64,000 nucleotides of DNA, taken from positions 682,001 through 746,000 of the forward strand of contig FJUW01000004.1 in assembly GCA_900074885.1 (NCBI GenBank), given 5' to 3'. This document shows positions 1-12,501 of the stretch, piece by piece (within the stretch, counting starts at the first letter, position 1; each line of letters starts with the position of its first letter). The position numbers were made by a program, and so were the translations under genes. The stretch comes from Rhynchosporium graminicola. Lineage: Eukaryota; Ascomycota; Leotiomycetes; Helotiales; Ploettnerulaceae. The notes below the pieces were generated by a model that did no database searches, had not been told where the DNA came from, and saw only the letters and a list, made by a program, of their open reading frames with translations.

Positions 1-1123
1 TTTCTAGGGATATATATAATCTACTATATTTATCCTAAAGTCCTTATTCTTATTATTCTACTTCTTATTCGATACTTTAAACTAGTTTGTCTCTTCGAGG
101 TTAGTTATGATCTATTCTACCTCCTTAGCAAATTCGTAGTAATCTGTAGTCTTAGCTATAGAGGCTATATATATTCGGATAGGGTTTAAAAACGTATTCC
201 GGAGGTAACTTATCTTTATATTATCTTCCTAGCTCTCTCCTCTAGTGCTTAGTAGGAAGGAGTTCGTCGAATTCTAGCTAGTACTTGTGCTAGGGCTATC
301 CTATAGAGTGCCTTATGTTCGTAAGCCGTTCGAGGGCCTTAGCTCGCTTATTGCTATCCGCGAATATTTTATCGAGCTACGCGAAGAAAGCTTCGGGGTC
401 CTTACTATCTATTAGACTTTCCCTCTCCTAGAAGTATTATATACGAGCTCGTTCGCGCTATAGGAGAGTGTCGTAAATAGTATCCTAGTAATAGTTAGCG
501 GAGAGAGATAACTTTTAAGTAGAGCGCACGCGATAAGAACTTCTTAGTCTTAAGAGATAATCTCGAAAAGTATCTATATATCTATCCTAGGTAAGCGATA
601 TCTATCTGCCGGAGCCTAACGGTTCTCTATCGGAGCTCGACCGAGACGCTACGAGAGACTCGATAAGGGTTTTTATTAGGGCACTCGAAGACGATAAGTC
701 TCTAGTATTATTAGATCTAAGCGCTTATCTGAGTCTTTCGGCTTCCGACGCCTCTAGAGTAGTACGCGTGTTTACTAGCTCGGTCTCTATTAGGAGCTAG
801 CGCTCGTATATCTCTTATATAATATACTACAGTTCGTTATTAGAGTCCTCTTGTTAAGGGCTTACGTTCCCTGATAGATCTATTCCGGTATCCGGCGTAA
901 ATACTATAGGAATAGGTTAGCTTATTTTGATCGAACTTAATATTATAGGTAAGTAACGCGTACGCAGATAGTTAAGTATAATATTTAAGAAGTTCGATAC
1001 AGGAGAGAGTCAGGTTCTAGCCTAGCTCTGAAGGAAAATATGCGGGTGCCGCTAGGCTTAGTAAGCATAGGCATCGCCGGTGCTTAATCCTGGGGCTCGC
1101 CCCTTACAATAATTTTCCGCCCG
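1..1123. repeat. RIP-damaged repeat relic, possibly LTR-retrotransposon gag
   Basis: This AT-rich stretch is full of TA dinucleotides and has no open frame. On the minus strand around 1-300 a broken reading frame gives gag-like fragments such as FDELLPTK and LPPEYVF, interrupted by many stop codons. That pattern suits a Ty3/gypsy-type gag region inactivated by RIP, but the match is from memory and weak. No long terminal repeat or internal boundary is visible inside the window, so the element probably continues to the left. The relic abuts the first Tc1/mariner copy. Confidence 0.4.
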
Positions 1124-1125
1124 TA

Positions 1126-2513
1126 TAGAGGTACAGCGGTTAAGTGTTATCCCCGGTTAGCTAGGGGGGCGGTAAGCTTAACTTAAATAGGTAGTATAGC
1201 TAGAGTATCCTTTTAAATACGTTTCTACTATAATTTATATAGTATTATATTCTTAATTATATAGTAAAGATATTAGAACTTTTAAATATTCCTCTTATAG
1301 CTCTAAATAGATTAATCTTATATTTTCTAATTAAAAAGACGAAAAATCTAGAGCTTATACGAGATTAAAAACGAGATATTAACTTTCTTTATTTAATTAG
1401 CTAGTCTTATAAGTAGATCTCTAATTACTTATTTTATAAACTAATTATTTAATAAGTTAATTACGCGTATAAGACTTAAAGTATACTAAAGAAGAAGTAC
1501 GGCCGCCCTCCTGCTCTCTCGTAAGCTCAGGTCGAAGAGCTAGTCGAATTCGTATATACCTCGAAGTAAAATAGATATATAAGTTATACTTATCTAGCTA
1601 AAGTACTTAAATTTAAAGTTAAAAAGAATACTATTCGATCCGCTCTTTTATAAGAAGAGTTCTACTAATACTTAATAATACGAAAACTACTTATTTCAGA
1701 GATAAATCGTAAGATCTAGCTTACTTAAGCTATCGAGTATAAGGAGTAGACTCTTAAGTAGTAATATCGAATACTCTAGACTAATAAGACTTAGATTACT
1801 AATAGAAAGTATATTTATATATAAGTAACTCGAAGAGCTAGAGAAGAGTAAGATAAGACTTATATTATAGAATAAGTATAAAAGAAGAAAAGCTAGATAT
1901 TCTAAGGATATTTTTATAAATATACGAAAGAGCTAAGTATATTTTAAAAGAAAGATTAGGGTTCGATAGGTTAAGAAACTTATTATATATATATAATATT
2001 AGTAATCTATAAGTATATCGAACTTATATAGTATTAAGAAGTATATTTAGTACTTATATAAGACTTAGCGCTAGGATATATTACTAGTAATACGAAATAA
2101 GATCTTTAGGAGTATAGAATAGTAGTAATTTTCTAGCTTACTTTCTTTTTTAATTTAAACCTTATTAAGAGAGTCTAATATATTATAAAGAATTACTTCT
2201 AAAATTATTACCTCGAGACTATATCTTATGATTAACTTCGAGTAGCTATAAAAAATATATAAAAGAAAGTTAGAGAGTTTAAATTCAGAGACTTAATTAA
2301 GAGTATACTAAATCAGTATAAAGCTATAATTAAAGCTAAGAGTAGATTTATAAAATATTAAATTAGAATTATTTCTTTAATATTTTTACTATTTTCCTTC
2401 TTACTATAGCTATAGTTCTACGATAAAAATAATATCTTAGTAATATTACTTATTTAAGTAAAGGTAATTACTCTTTAGCTAACCGGGGATAATACTTAAC
2501 CGCTATACCTCTA
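1126..2513 (+). mobile_element. RIP-inactivated Tc1/mariner-type transposon, copy 1
   Basis: The element is bounded by inverted repeats of about 45-50 bp (left end TAGAGGTACAGCGG; right end CCGCTATACCTCTA) and flanked by TA, the target duplication of the Tc1/mariner superfamily. Read on the plus strand, the interior shows a ruined DDE_3 transposase. Recognisable pieces are IRSAL, SEINR, WVTRRA-like, SPDLNSIE-like and RYKAIIKAKSRFIKY-like segments. TGG codons have become TAG and catalytic aspartates appear as Asn, as RIP predicts. It is exactly as long (1388 bp) as the second copy at 3259. It cannot code for an active protein. Confidence 0.9.
1280..2360 (+). pseudogene. Dead Tc1/mariner transposase (DDE_3 family)
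   Basis: The transposase frame of copy 1 is broken by many TAG and TAA stops. Its middle aligns by eye with fungal Tc1-like transposases: an N-terminal helix-turn-helix-like part, then the segment before the first Asp (L.T[D>N]ET.IT), and near the C-terminus the motif SPDLNPIE decayed to SSNLNSIE. The final region ending KSRFIKY matches the usual transposase C-terminus. Changes are mostly G-to-A and C-to-T, the RIP signature. Limits are approximate. Confidence 0.75.
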
Positions 2514-2748
2514 TACTAAGGAGACTAGGTGCGGAGTATGCAATAGTATATATATCTCCGGAGTTTCGGTGGAACCCTAAACTAGTGATTACGAGTACGC
2601 TAAAGTCAGGGATCAAACAGCGCCTTTTTGCAATCAAATGCAATTCATTCTTAGGGTAGACTATAATAGGGGCCAGAGATCTGTATCCACCCTCTATGAG
2701 TAGACTCGAGACCCTTTCAAAATCACCCCGCACTCTCTGAATCATCAA
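2503..2748 (-). other. Possible gene fragment truncated at the transposon end
   Basis: An 81-codon ATG frame runs from non-RIP DNA into the right inverted repeat of the first Tc1-like element and stops there (last residues LLSIEV lie in the repeat). Codon use looks ordinary and there is no TA bias upstream of the junction. No family is recognised. It may be the remainder of a gene cut by the transposon or a chance frame. The rest of the 2516-3256 spacer shows nothing else. Confidence 0.2.
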
Positions 2749-3258
2749 ATTCTAGCTAGCGAACTGCCACTTCTAGTATAGCTCCGAACTACTTACATGA
2801 AGGTTCTCAGGTGCTACTCTATAATTGCCCTCTGTCCGAGCCCTTCAGGGAGATGGAGAAGGGTAGTATGGTGACGTATTCATAGTTCAGAACTCGAACA
2901 CTAAGAAGGGCACAGTTCATTAAGGACTTGAATAGACTTTATCTACCTAAGTAGCTCTGCAACGTGATGCGATATACTTACTCAGTTTCTCCAGAAGTCA
3001 GAACCTACCGGGGTAATTTATAGGGAGGAGAGGAGATTATTATAAGGGAGAGCTTTTATAATCTCTTTAATCGCAGTGACTCACTTGCCCTTTCGATTTT
3101 AGTGCTTATTCCCTCCTAATCGGAATATTTCTCTTCATATTCGAAGGACATACTCCTAGCTAATCGTGTATTTAAGGTTCCAGGCGCCTACGCAAGCTCG
3201 AAGTAGACTTACTACGCCGCGAAATTAAAGTAAAAACTATTTTAGTATAATTACTATA

Positions 3259-4646
3259 TAGAGGTATAGTAGTTAAGTATTATCCCCGGTTAGATAGGAG
3301 AGTAATAAGCTTAACTTAAATAGGTAATATAGCTAGAGTATCCTTTTAAATATATTTCTATTATAATTTATATAGTATTATATTCTTAATTATATAGTAA
3401 AGATATTAGAACTTTTAAATATTCCTCTTATAGTTCTAAATAGATTAATCTTATATCTTCTAATTAAGAAGACGAAAAATCTAGAGCTTATATAAGATTA
3501 AAGATAAGATATTAACTTTCTTTACTTAATTAGCTAGTCTTATAAGTAGATCTCTAATTATTTACTTTATAAATTAATTATTCGATAAGTTAATTACGCG
3601 TATAAGACTCGAAGTATACTAAAGAAGAAGTATAGCTATTCTCTTATTCTCTTATAAGCTTAGGTCGAAAAGCTAATCGAATTCGTATATATCTTAAAGT
3701 AAAATAGATATATAAGCTATACTTATCTAGCTAAAGTACTTAAATTTAGAGTTAAAAAAGATACTATTCGATTCGCTCTTCTATAAGAAGAGTTCTACTA
3801 ATACTTAGTAATACGAAAACTACTTATTTTAGAGATAAATCATAAGATCCGGCTTACTTAAGCTATCGAGTATAAGGAGTAGACCTTTAAGTAGTAATAT
3901 CGAATACTTTAAATTAATAAGACTTAGATTACTAGCGGAAAGTATATTTATATATAAGTAACTCGAAGAGCTAGAGAAGAGTAAAATAAAACTTATATTA
4001 TAAAATAAGTATAAAAGAAGAAAAGCTAGATATTCTAGGGATATTTTTATAGATATATAAAAGAGCTAAGTATATTTTAGGAAAAGGATTAGGGTTTAAT
4101 AGGCTAGGAAACTTATTATATATATATAATACTAGTAATCTATAAGTATATCGAACTTATATAATATTAGGGAGTATATTTAGTACTTATATAAGACTTA
4201 GCGCTAAGATATACTACTAGCGATACGAAGTAAGATCTTTAGGAGTATAGAATAGTAGTAATTTTCTAGCTTACTTTCTCTTCTAATTTAAACTCTATCG
4301 AGAGAGTCTAGTATATTATAAAGAATTACCTCTAAAATTACTACCTCGAGACTATATCTTACGATTAACTTTGAGTAGCTATAAAGGATACGTAAGAGAA
4401 AGTCGGAGAGTTTAAATTCAGAGACTTAATTAAGAGTATACTAGATCGGTATAAAGCTATAATTAAGGCTAAAAGTAGATTTATAAAATATTAAATCAGA
4501 ATTATTTCTTTAATATTTTTACTATTTTCCTTCTTACTATAGCTATAGTTCTACGATAAAAATAATATCCTAGTAATACTACCTATTTAAGTAAAGGTAA
4601 CTACCCCCTAGCTAACCGGGGATAACACTTAACCGCTGTACCTCTG
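3259..4646 (+). mobile_element. RIP-inactivated Tc1/mariner-type transposon, copy 2
   Basis: This is a second copy of the element at 1126, in the same orientation and of identical length, 743 bp further on between the flanking TA pairs. Its ends are TAGAGGTATAGTAG and CCGCTGTACCTCTG with flanking TA. The two copies differ mainly by C/T and G/A changes, as expected for RIP acting independently on each. The transposase frame is destroyed by stops throughout. Confidence 0.9.
3410..4495 (+). pseudogene. Dead Tc1/mariner transposase, copy 2
   Basis: The same broken DDE_3 transposase as in copy 1. Readable stretches include TIRSAL, EEFY, KLLISEINR and, near the end, LNSIERV followed by IIKNYL. In-frame TAG/TAA codons stand where the family has Trp or Gln. 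The limits are approximate because no intact start or stop remains. Confidence 0.75.
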
Positions 4647-4648
4647 TA

Positions 4649-4978
4649 TGGACAAATACATGAATTCTGGAATCCTCGCTCGTTCTATTAGCTACAATCC
4701 CCATGTAAGTCGAGGTGTAGACCCTGTAGCTGTAGGGTCAGACTTCTGGAGAAACCAAGTAGTAGTGCCATGGCTACCTACCAATTTTGACCCAGCCCAA
4801 AACCAGCCAAAGCGGACCAAGCGGCCTCAGCTTTCCATTCAGCTTCTAATCATGTCAAACTCCGGTCCCAATGCACCGCCGACCGTTATCTTATCCAGCC
4901 CATGCCCAAAATCCTCACGCTTGTCTAGCTTGACATTCCGGCCACCTCGTTTGCATTTCTATCATACAGCCTTTCGTG
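4649..4978. other. 3' flank of the channel gene, no gene seen
   Basis: This 330-bp stretch lies between the transposon's right end and the stop codon of the OSCA/CSC1-like gene. Composition is normal, so RIP damage stops sharply at the element border. It probably holds the 3' untranslated region of the minus-strand gene. No polyadenylation signal stands out. Confidence 0.5.
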
Positions 4979-7900
4979 TTAGCCAGTCCAGCCCTGCCAG
5001 CCGGCATTCTGCCTCCTGGTACGGAAGTAATCGTAGGATATCGGATCATTGTCCTCATCCTGCTGCGGCAACCCACCATACCGTTGTGGTCCACCACCCA
5101 AGAATCCAGGAGCTCTCCTGTCCTGACTCGTATCTCTAACGTTCGAGTGACCAATCGCCCCAGGTGTAGACATAGGCATCTCAGTTGCTCCATGAACGAG
5201 GTCTGTCTCACTATCATTCCTATGCCTATATACTGGGACTGGGACATAGCCACTCGAGCCTCCAAGATCACCTTGAGAATCGTAGGATACGCCGGAAAAT
5301 CTACGGCCATTGTCTCCGACCTTCGGAGGAGTGTGGAGAGCTGGACTTCCGGGCCTGGATTCACCGAACATGGTCGAGCTGCCTGGTGTATCGGGACGGA
5401 TGATGTCCTCTGCTCTGCCGTAAATCCCTCCTGCGCCGCCGTGCTCGTCTCTAAATTCTTGTCGTCCCTTAAAATATGAGAAGTCGAGTTTGTTTTCAGG
5501 AACCATTTCGAATCCGGGAACGCCGCCATGTGATTTCTTTCCTGCGTGGCCAGCTTGCATAGGGCTGAGGGCGTAAGTGTCTGAGTATCCGGAAACAGAG
5601 GCTGATTCGCTAGAATTGAATGCGTGGTTGCCATCCGACAGACGACCACCATATATAGATGCCAATTTGTTTTGGGCTTTTGCATGAACCATTGGTGTGA
5701 TCAATGGGCGGTAGAGTGCAGGATGTCCAAAACGAGCTGCAAGCTTATCTCTCTTAGCATCGAAAAGCTTGGATCGGCTGACCTCAGGATCCTTGAGTAG
5801 GGTGCGAGAAACATAGTAGTGGATCTTGTCATCGTAGGTCTTCTTGCAGAACCATTTGAAAGCGAGCATCAGGAATGGAATGGGAATGAGTACGTATGCT
5901 TCCATACGGGCACCATCTCCATGGACCCAAACCGAAAGGAATACAACCAAGGTTGACAACATCGATGCGAAGATCATGCGATTGAAAAACATACGCCAGA
6001 ACATCCCTCCTGACTCGTTCTTCGTGATGAAAATGTAAAGCAGTAAGTACTTCTTGAGATATACATCGAGGACGAAGTATAGAGCACAAGCAGGAATCGT
6101 CAGAGGCTGAATCGTTGCGAAGCATAACGTGACGGTGCTGTAGAATAGGAAGTAGTTATAGTAGGACGCATAATCGAATGCAGGTGGAGCTGTCAATTCG
6201 ATCATCTCTCGTGGAGTGGGACTAGAGAATTTGCGAATGCAGAAGCTCCAAACTAATGTCCACAATTGTGCCAAGTCAACAGCAGCTCCTAGATTACGCT
6301 GAAGCAACCATGTAATCCAGAAGGGGGAAATTTTGCAAAGTGAGATGAAAAGTCCCCGTGCAAAATTGGCATCTTGGATCGCTTTCCAAGCATCTGTTCC
6401 ATTAGCGGTATTTTCGATAACAGCTGAGACGAACGTCCAAATGGTGCTGAACATGGAGAACACGATCAAGAAGTTAAAGACGAAGAAGGTGTATAGCTTC
6501 CCAGCGACATGACGTTCCCGTGCAGTCTTCGTCCGGTCTCCAGCTCTGATTGCGAGGCGACGGAATATGATAGGCAATACTAAGTAGACCAACGAGGTTA
6601 TCGCTGGGGAAGCAACGCCCTGCACGATAGACCACCAAGTGGTATGACGCGAGAGAGAAGTTTGAAATGCAGGCCAGACATGACCCAGATTAGGCAGAGT
6701 GATGACAAAGATCGAAATCATGGCATTTGGCGCAATCCATGCGAGTGTTAAGAGAGTAACCCAGAGATTGTTGACAATACTGCGAGATCGTCTCTGCGAC
6801 TTTGACAATGGCATGTTCTTCCATATGATATCATTTGGTCGTGGAGCCAAGACCAGAGTCGTGCCCTGTGGGTGCTTCTTCTTTGCTGCATAGGCAATAC
6901 TGTGAGCCTCGTCAATATCCTCGTAGCTGGCAAATCCATATGGCAGGGGGTTCCGATTATCGACATGAAGACGGATTTCTCTGATCTCTGTTTCTAATTG
7001 CTTTATCCGCCCAGTAAGATACTCAATTGCATCTACCTTTTGCCCTTTTGGAAATGTGCCCCAGTTGGGATCGTCTTTCGAGGGTTTGCATTCTGGTCGC
7101 CGCGAAGGGATGTTATCAGGGTTCTTCAAATATTTCGCCAAGTAGCGCTCGAGATCTCGAACGGTCTTGCCGTGTTGTTCTATGAGGTCCGGTAATTCTT
7201 TGACGTTTCGCGCGATTGCAGTTCTCGAAAATGAGGATGTCGGCACTACTTGATCTATTAATCTTCCGATACCTTCGTCCGATCGGGAATCCTTCGGAAT
7301 ATCGTTAATCTGGTGAGACGTTAGAAGTCGTTATACAAGGCTTGATTCCTCCATACCATCAGCGTCCGGGCATGCAAGCTGGCGCGGTAATCTGGACTGT
7401 CATAATACTGCCTTCGCAGTTTAAGAATCGCGCGGTAATTCAACCACAAAAACACAGCAATTATAATGTTGAATATCCAAGCACAAATTGTCATGCCCCA
7501 GTTCGCGAGCCCAAATGTGTTGACCGGTGTTATTCTGGCAAGTGTAGTTGTATCCTTGAATTGTTGTCCTTTGGCCAAATTGACTGGAATCAGAATTCCA
7601 CATCCAACAACAGTCATGGCTAAGAAAATGTTTCGGCACATAAGAAGTATTCGTAGGAAAACCACGGCATCCAGACCAATCAAGCCAATCAATTCTTGCT
7701 CTTTTGTTTTCAAAATCGGTGCGACCCACGAAAACATGCCCTTTCCCAATGGTGGGGGGGCATGTCTTTCATCTGCCACTTTGAGCTTCGGTGCGTATAC
7801 GAGGGAATTGTAGGGTCGAAGAAGGGAGAATCCGACAGCGAGGAGAACTGTGAAGCCAACCGAAGTGGCCAGACTTGCATAAACAGAAGTTTGTGCCAGC

Positions 7901-8052
7901 TGTAGTAGTATTAGACAGAGGCTCTGGTATCAAGGACGGGCAGATCGTACCTGCGCTTCAAAAGGATCTTTGAGGAGATCTAAGAGTATCTGTGCCCCTG
8001 AATCCTGATTCTGCCTCCGAACGAGACTATCGATAAATCTGATTGCATCCAT
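4979..8052 (-). CDS. OSCA/CSC1-like (RSN1/PHM7 family) 7TM cation channel, three exons
   Basis: Exons 8052-7951, 7899-7357 and 7309-4979 join to a 991-residue protein. Introns are 51 and 47 bp with GTACGA..CAG and GTATGG..CAG borders. The family (DUF221; calcium-permeable, stress- and osmosensitive channels of the plasma membrane or endomembranes) is shown by the order of parts. Three N-terminal membrane helices lie near residues 38-60, 113-140 and 168-190. A cytosolic domain follows, including RSDEGIGRLIDQVVPTSS, and then a long block of helices with the conserved FDYASYYNYFLFYS. The tail is charged and Ser/Gly/Pro-rich. Start chosen: the first ATG before the conserved QILLDLLKDPFEAQ segment. 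Length is typical of fungal members. Ion specificity cannot be read from sequence. Confidence 0.92.
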
Positions 8053-9919
8053 AGTGAAAAGCGAGTGGCTATGACAGGCCAAAGGCCGGAGAAACGTGAA
8101 GGTTTGTGACCCGCCGCCAAGATTTCGTTCTGCTCTCTCGAAAGATAGGATATGGTTGGCAGCAGGCCGATAGTGATAGATGAGGAGTGGACGTTTCGTT
8201 CGTTCGTTCGTATCTCGAGGACTCGATTCGAACGGATTTGTACCCCTTTGGTTAGATGTCGGTGGACAGCGGCAAGGATCTGCTGGAATGTCGCAGGCGC
8301 GATTCTCAACAAAGACAAAGGCTTCAATCCGAATGTGTAGTAAGGACGGCGAAGAATGTTGTATAGATGGGAAGGAAACGACAGGAGAAGTAAAGGATGA
8401 GGAAAGAAGGAGAAATTCTTAGGACGGAGATGATGTTGATGGATCGGATCACAAATTCTTCACAGCATCAATGCCGCGGGCTGTTCAACAGATCAAGACG
8501 TGACCTAACCTAACCTTATGACGCTGGTAGTACCCTGCGATCGCCGCTCGGATGCTCCCGATAAGGTAGCAAGGTAGAAGAAGTCCTGGGAGCTCCTTCC
8601 AGAATGTATAAATAATGGCTATGATTGGTCAAAGATCTTCGAAGCCCCACTTCAAAGACGGGACCAGACCCCTGTCGCGATCAGTGTACCTATTTTGAGC
8701 TTCATCTGGGGCTACGGAGCAGTACTACAGTACAGTACGTGCGTTATAGACGGGAACTATCTTGACTTTTCCTCTATTGGGATTTAGCGGCAGTATTGTT
8801 ATTTTTTGCTGTGTTCAAAAGTATCTCATGTGTTACCTCTATTGAGTGTTTTCCTTACTACTCTACTGTAGGTCTTCGAAAACGAAATCTTCTTCTATTC
8901 CATTCCTTTATAATAGTGGAGTACTTGGTGTTACCTACCTTAGCCTACTTAGGTCAATGAAATTTTTCATGCCTCGTATTTCGGTAGCATGGGAAATTCT
9001 CCGGCTACAATTTAAGTTGTCTGGCGCTGCCGCGCTGTTGATCAAGGATTCATACTTGCATGTGAGGCTGTGCAGCTAACCGAAAGAGGAGACGACTGTG
9101 CGTGCATCATCGAAGGGGCAGCAAATACCTTCTTATCAGGAGGAGAAGAGCCAAGGCCAGGTACTAAAGTTTCTAGATATCTAATGTCTCGCACAGTGTT
9201 AATATTGATTTATCGTTGGAGTAGGATGCTAATATCTTTAAGTCAGTCGCAAGTCTTGATAGAAACACACAATTGAGATTGGTATACTCCGCTCCAAGGC
9301 CTAGTGGGAGATTTGGCTAGTGATTGAGTATAGTGTTTTTTTTCCTGTATTGTTACAAAAGTTGAACGACGAATACTGTAGTGTTGAGAACAAAAATCTC
9401 GAAAGAGAAACCTCGTTGACAGTCGATCCTTCAGCAATTTGGGTCTTCATCTGAGTAACGTGTAGAACTTAGTAGCCCGCTAGAATAACACTTCCGGCAA
9501 GAACCTCCCTTCCGTGGCTAGATTCTTTGAGCAGAAGTGATACCAATATCACAGATTCAGCTTACTTGTGTAAATCATCGAAAACATACCCCCATGCGGA
9601 GGATCATTCGAGTCTAACAATAGTATGAGAATGAGCTCAGTATTTCCTAAGCTCGTACAGCCGCTGGCTATTTCCACGCTTCAGATGGTCAGATGGGGCT
9701 GATGCGCGTAGGATAAAATGCTCAAACCAAGGAACCACACTTCACAGCGTGTCCTATTATAGTTTTGTGACATCGAAACATTTATAACGAATGTCGCTGA
9801 ATCTAAGTGAAGTTTGATCAGCCTTGGAGGGTTCATCATGAACCTGGAGATCACGCAGATCTTCTTTCATACAGCCGTCAACAGGTCACGATATTTCTTT
9901 AACGCTCGACAGCCTTAAT
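8053..9919. other. Intergenic, no gene supported
   Basis: Upstream side of the channel gene. Short frames occur on both strands (for example 8846-9079 +) but none has splice-compatible neighbours or a recognisable motif. The first few hundred bases presumably contain the promoter and 5' leader of the channel gene. Confidence 0.5.
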
Positions 9920-11530
9920 AAACACATCTTCCAAACATGCTGGTCCGGCTTCTTCGACCACATCTCTCACCCACCCATTCAGTCGCAGTAGCATAATTGA
10001 CAAGTTGCAGTGACTGCTCATTAACAGGCGCTTGCTACGATGCATTCTGTAATCCTCGATCTCGGCACCAACGCACATTTCTAGGAAAAAGATACCAAGA
10101 TTATCCGATGCTGTCTTGGAAATTGTAAGAGTTGTTTGCCATAGTAGATGTCGAAATTTTGTTTTATGGTTCTATCTAATGGTCTTGGAATGATGGCTTG
10201 GACGGGTCTTGCGTATCGTACAAGTTTGCAAGAACGAATTGTCTTTCTTACTCCACTTTGACATCAACAATAGTTCAGGATGCAGCTGGGTGTGCGATAA
10301 TGCTTAAATGAGGACGATCTGAAATATTTGCCTATGTGAAGGAACTACTGTAGATTATTCACTCAACGACTTTTCAAGTGTAACATAATTCTCAGGTCGA
10401 TCGTCGTGATTGCAAGGTTGATTTACGATTTACTGGCGAGTTGCTTCTCTCGAACAGCCATATGAGTGGTCTGCAGATCAACATGTTATCTTTGTGCAGA
10501 GATTGGTAATTCTGGGAAATGCGAGATCTTCTGTTTCTTCTGGTTTCACGGCACATGAGAATTTCGCCCTCTAAGCTGTTACGGTGGGTACTGAGGGTAG
10601 ATAAGATTGAGAGACCACGGGTGAAGGACTTGTGGTGACATTCGCCATGGTATGGATTGCGCCACTTTGGGCAACTCAAGAGGTCAACATGCTAGATAGC
10701 GATACTTCACTCCGGGCAGATGTAGCCGTGGAAAGCGATCATTTGGAATAAGCGTTTTTTGCAGATAGATTACTCATGGCAAAGGAAGCAGTTTTGTGGT
10801 GGAAGAACTTCATCAAAGAGATCTGTGGGAGAATTCTGGGACACTGCTTGTCGTGGTCGTCTGGAATTAGTCAATTAAGTTTTGTCATGATTCTCCGAAG
10901 AATCGTTGAGAATTACACCCTTTGGAGGGGCTGTCACTGGCGGTTACTGGTGCAGCCACACGCTGGGCCACTAAGATTGGGATTGCTGTTGTTATGACAG
11001 AACCATCTAATGCAATGACAGCAGGCTGCCTTTACTCCGGTAGCTTGATACTTGTAACTTACCAAGTACAAGATCCTCTATCATCTTGTTCAGTGCCCAA
11101 CTGTGTCTTGAACCAAAACAGAACCCCAAATTTGACCGTCGATGAAATACGATGTTGGTGCAAAAGCTTGGTTTGGTGGAATGTTTCTTATGCAGAGCAC
11201 ATTGGCAAATCTTTTCAGCTTTTATCAATGAGGAATGATGGAGATGGAGTCTAAAGACTTACAAAATAAGTGAGAGCTCTACAATTACCATGGGCGATGA
11301 TGAGGTGGACAGGAAAGCAGAAGCCAACAAAATGCATCGGAGGTGAGATTCTTTTCAGATGACTTGTTCTTGCTTTGGCATGGGTTTCTGAGTCATAGAT
11401 ACTCTCCAAACGGCAGTTAACAGGTCTAGATATATGCATTTCAGAAGACATTACTTTTGGGGGAGGTTTCAGAAAAAATAAACTCGCTGTACTTCCTTGA
11501 GTTGAAGTCTGCCAAGATCCTGGCAAAGGT
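9920..11530 (-). pseudogene. Decayed protein-coding trace, family not recognised
   Basis: On the minus strand several separated stretches read like real protein: around 10110-9922 a frame with FFLEMCVGAEIEDY, LLRLNGWVRDVVEEAG and FIKAVER before a stop; near 10650 ANVTTSPSPVVSQSY; near 11180 TSYFIDGQIWGSV. They lie in different frames and are parted by stops and no convincing introns, so this looks like a gene that has decayed. I cannot name the family. It could also be a multi-intron gene whose structure I failed to solve. Confidence 0.35.
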
Positions 11531-12501
11531 CTAGTAGGAGACGCTGAGCTGGCTACTTTGCTTCCGGACAGAATAAGGTCAAGTAGTCTCGCAATTGCTT
11601 AATTGGTGTATTCAAACTCTATCCTCTACACCGCGATTTGGAGAGGCCAGAGTTTAGCTTAGCAAACCAGGCCATGTAACGCAGACGCTGAGCTATCCCC
11701 CTCTGTTGCAGAATCGCCGCTAACTCTTGAATGCCATGGTCTACTCGTGGTCTCATATCTGAGAGAAAACGAGCTCCAGCCAACGCAACCCCCTCCAAAA
11801 AATGTTCAGGTCACTCTGTCGTTTGTTTACATGCTAGCTCTTTAAACTCGCTTACTGATATACCCATATATAAACAAGCGAAGCGAGCCCTGGACCCAGG
11901 CCGGAATACCTGTATGATATGTTCACTCTAGTTGAATTGCATGGATAGGCATCGAATCAGACTCCATGAAGACATGTGATATTAGCGAAAGTCCTGCTGC
12001 AACTTTGCGGACCAAGTTACGAAAGCAGAATTTAGTGGATTAGTCTGAAGTATCAGAGGCAATGGCGCAGATGTTGGACACAAGGCGGGCAAACCAAACG
12101 GAGGACCAAAACGAGCAGCAAAACGAAGAAAATGAAGTGACGACCTGACCCCCTTCATGTTGGGGAAAGGGAGGTAAGTGTATGCCGCTATGGAAGTTCG
12201 AGTTCGTGTTGCGCGAAAATCAGGGTAGTAAGACATTACAACAACTATTTATTGGTAGTTGTTAGTCATTGACGCTGGGTTCTGGCATGGGACCGCGAAA
12301 CTTCAACAGCCATGCTCCCTCATATAAGTCTCTGCGACACCACAAACAAGATTCTTCAAGCTGCATTGCTTCTTCTGGTATTCAAATACAAACTTGTGAC
12401 ATACAAATTATCTACATCCACAACCACAACCACATCCATATCCAGCCTATGTCACAAGCACAAATCCAGCTATCTACCAATAGGTCTCCTGTACGCCAAG
12501 T
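11531..12501. other. Intergenic, no gene supported
   Basis: Normal base composition, only short chance frames. The part next to 12502 should contain the 3' untranslated region of the ubiquitin protease gene. A (CCACAA)-like A/C-rich run lies at about 12415-12440. Confidence 0.45.

Noticed and set aside
4915..5685. Several 160-256 codon frames overlapping the channel gene's 3' end
   Set aside because: They lie in other frames of the well-supported OSCA/CSC1-like exon and show no motif.
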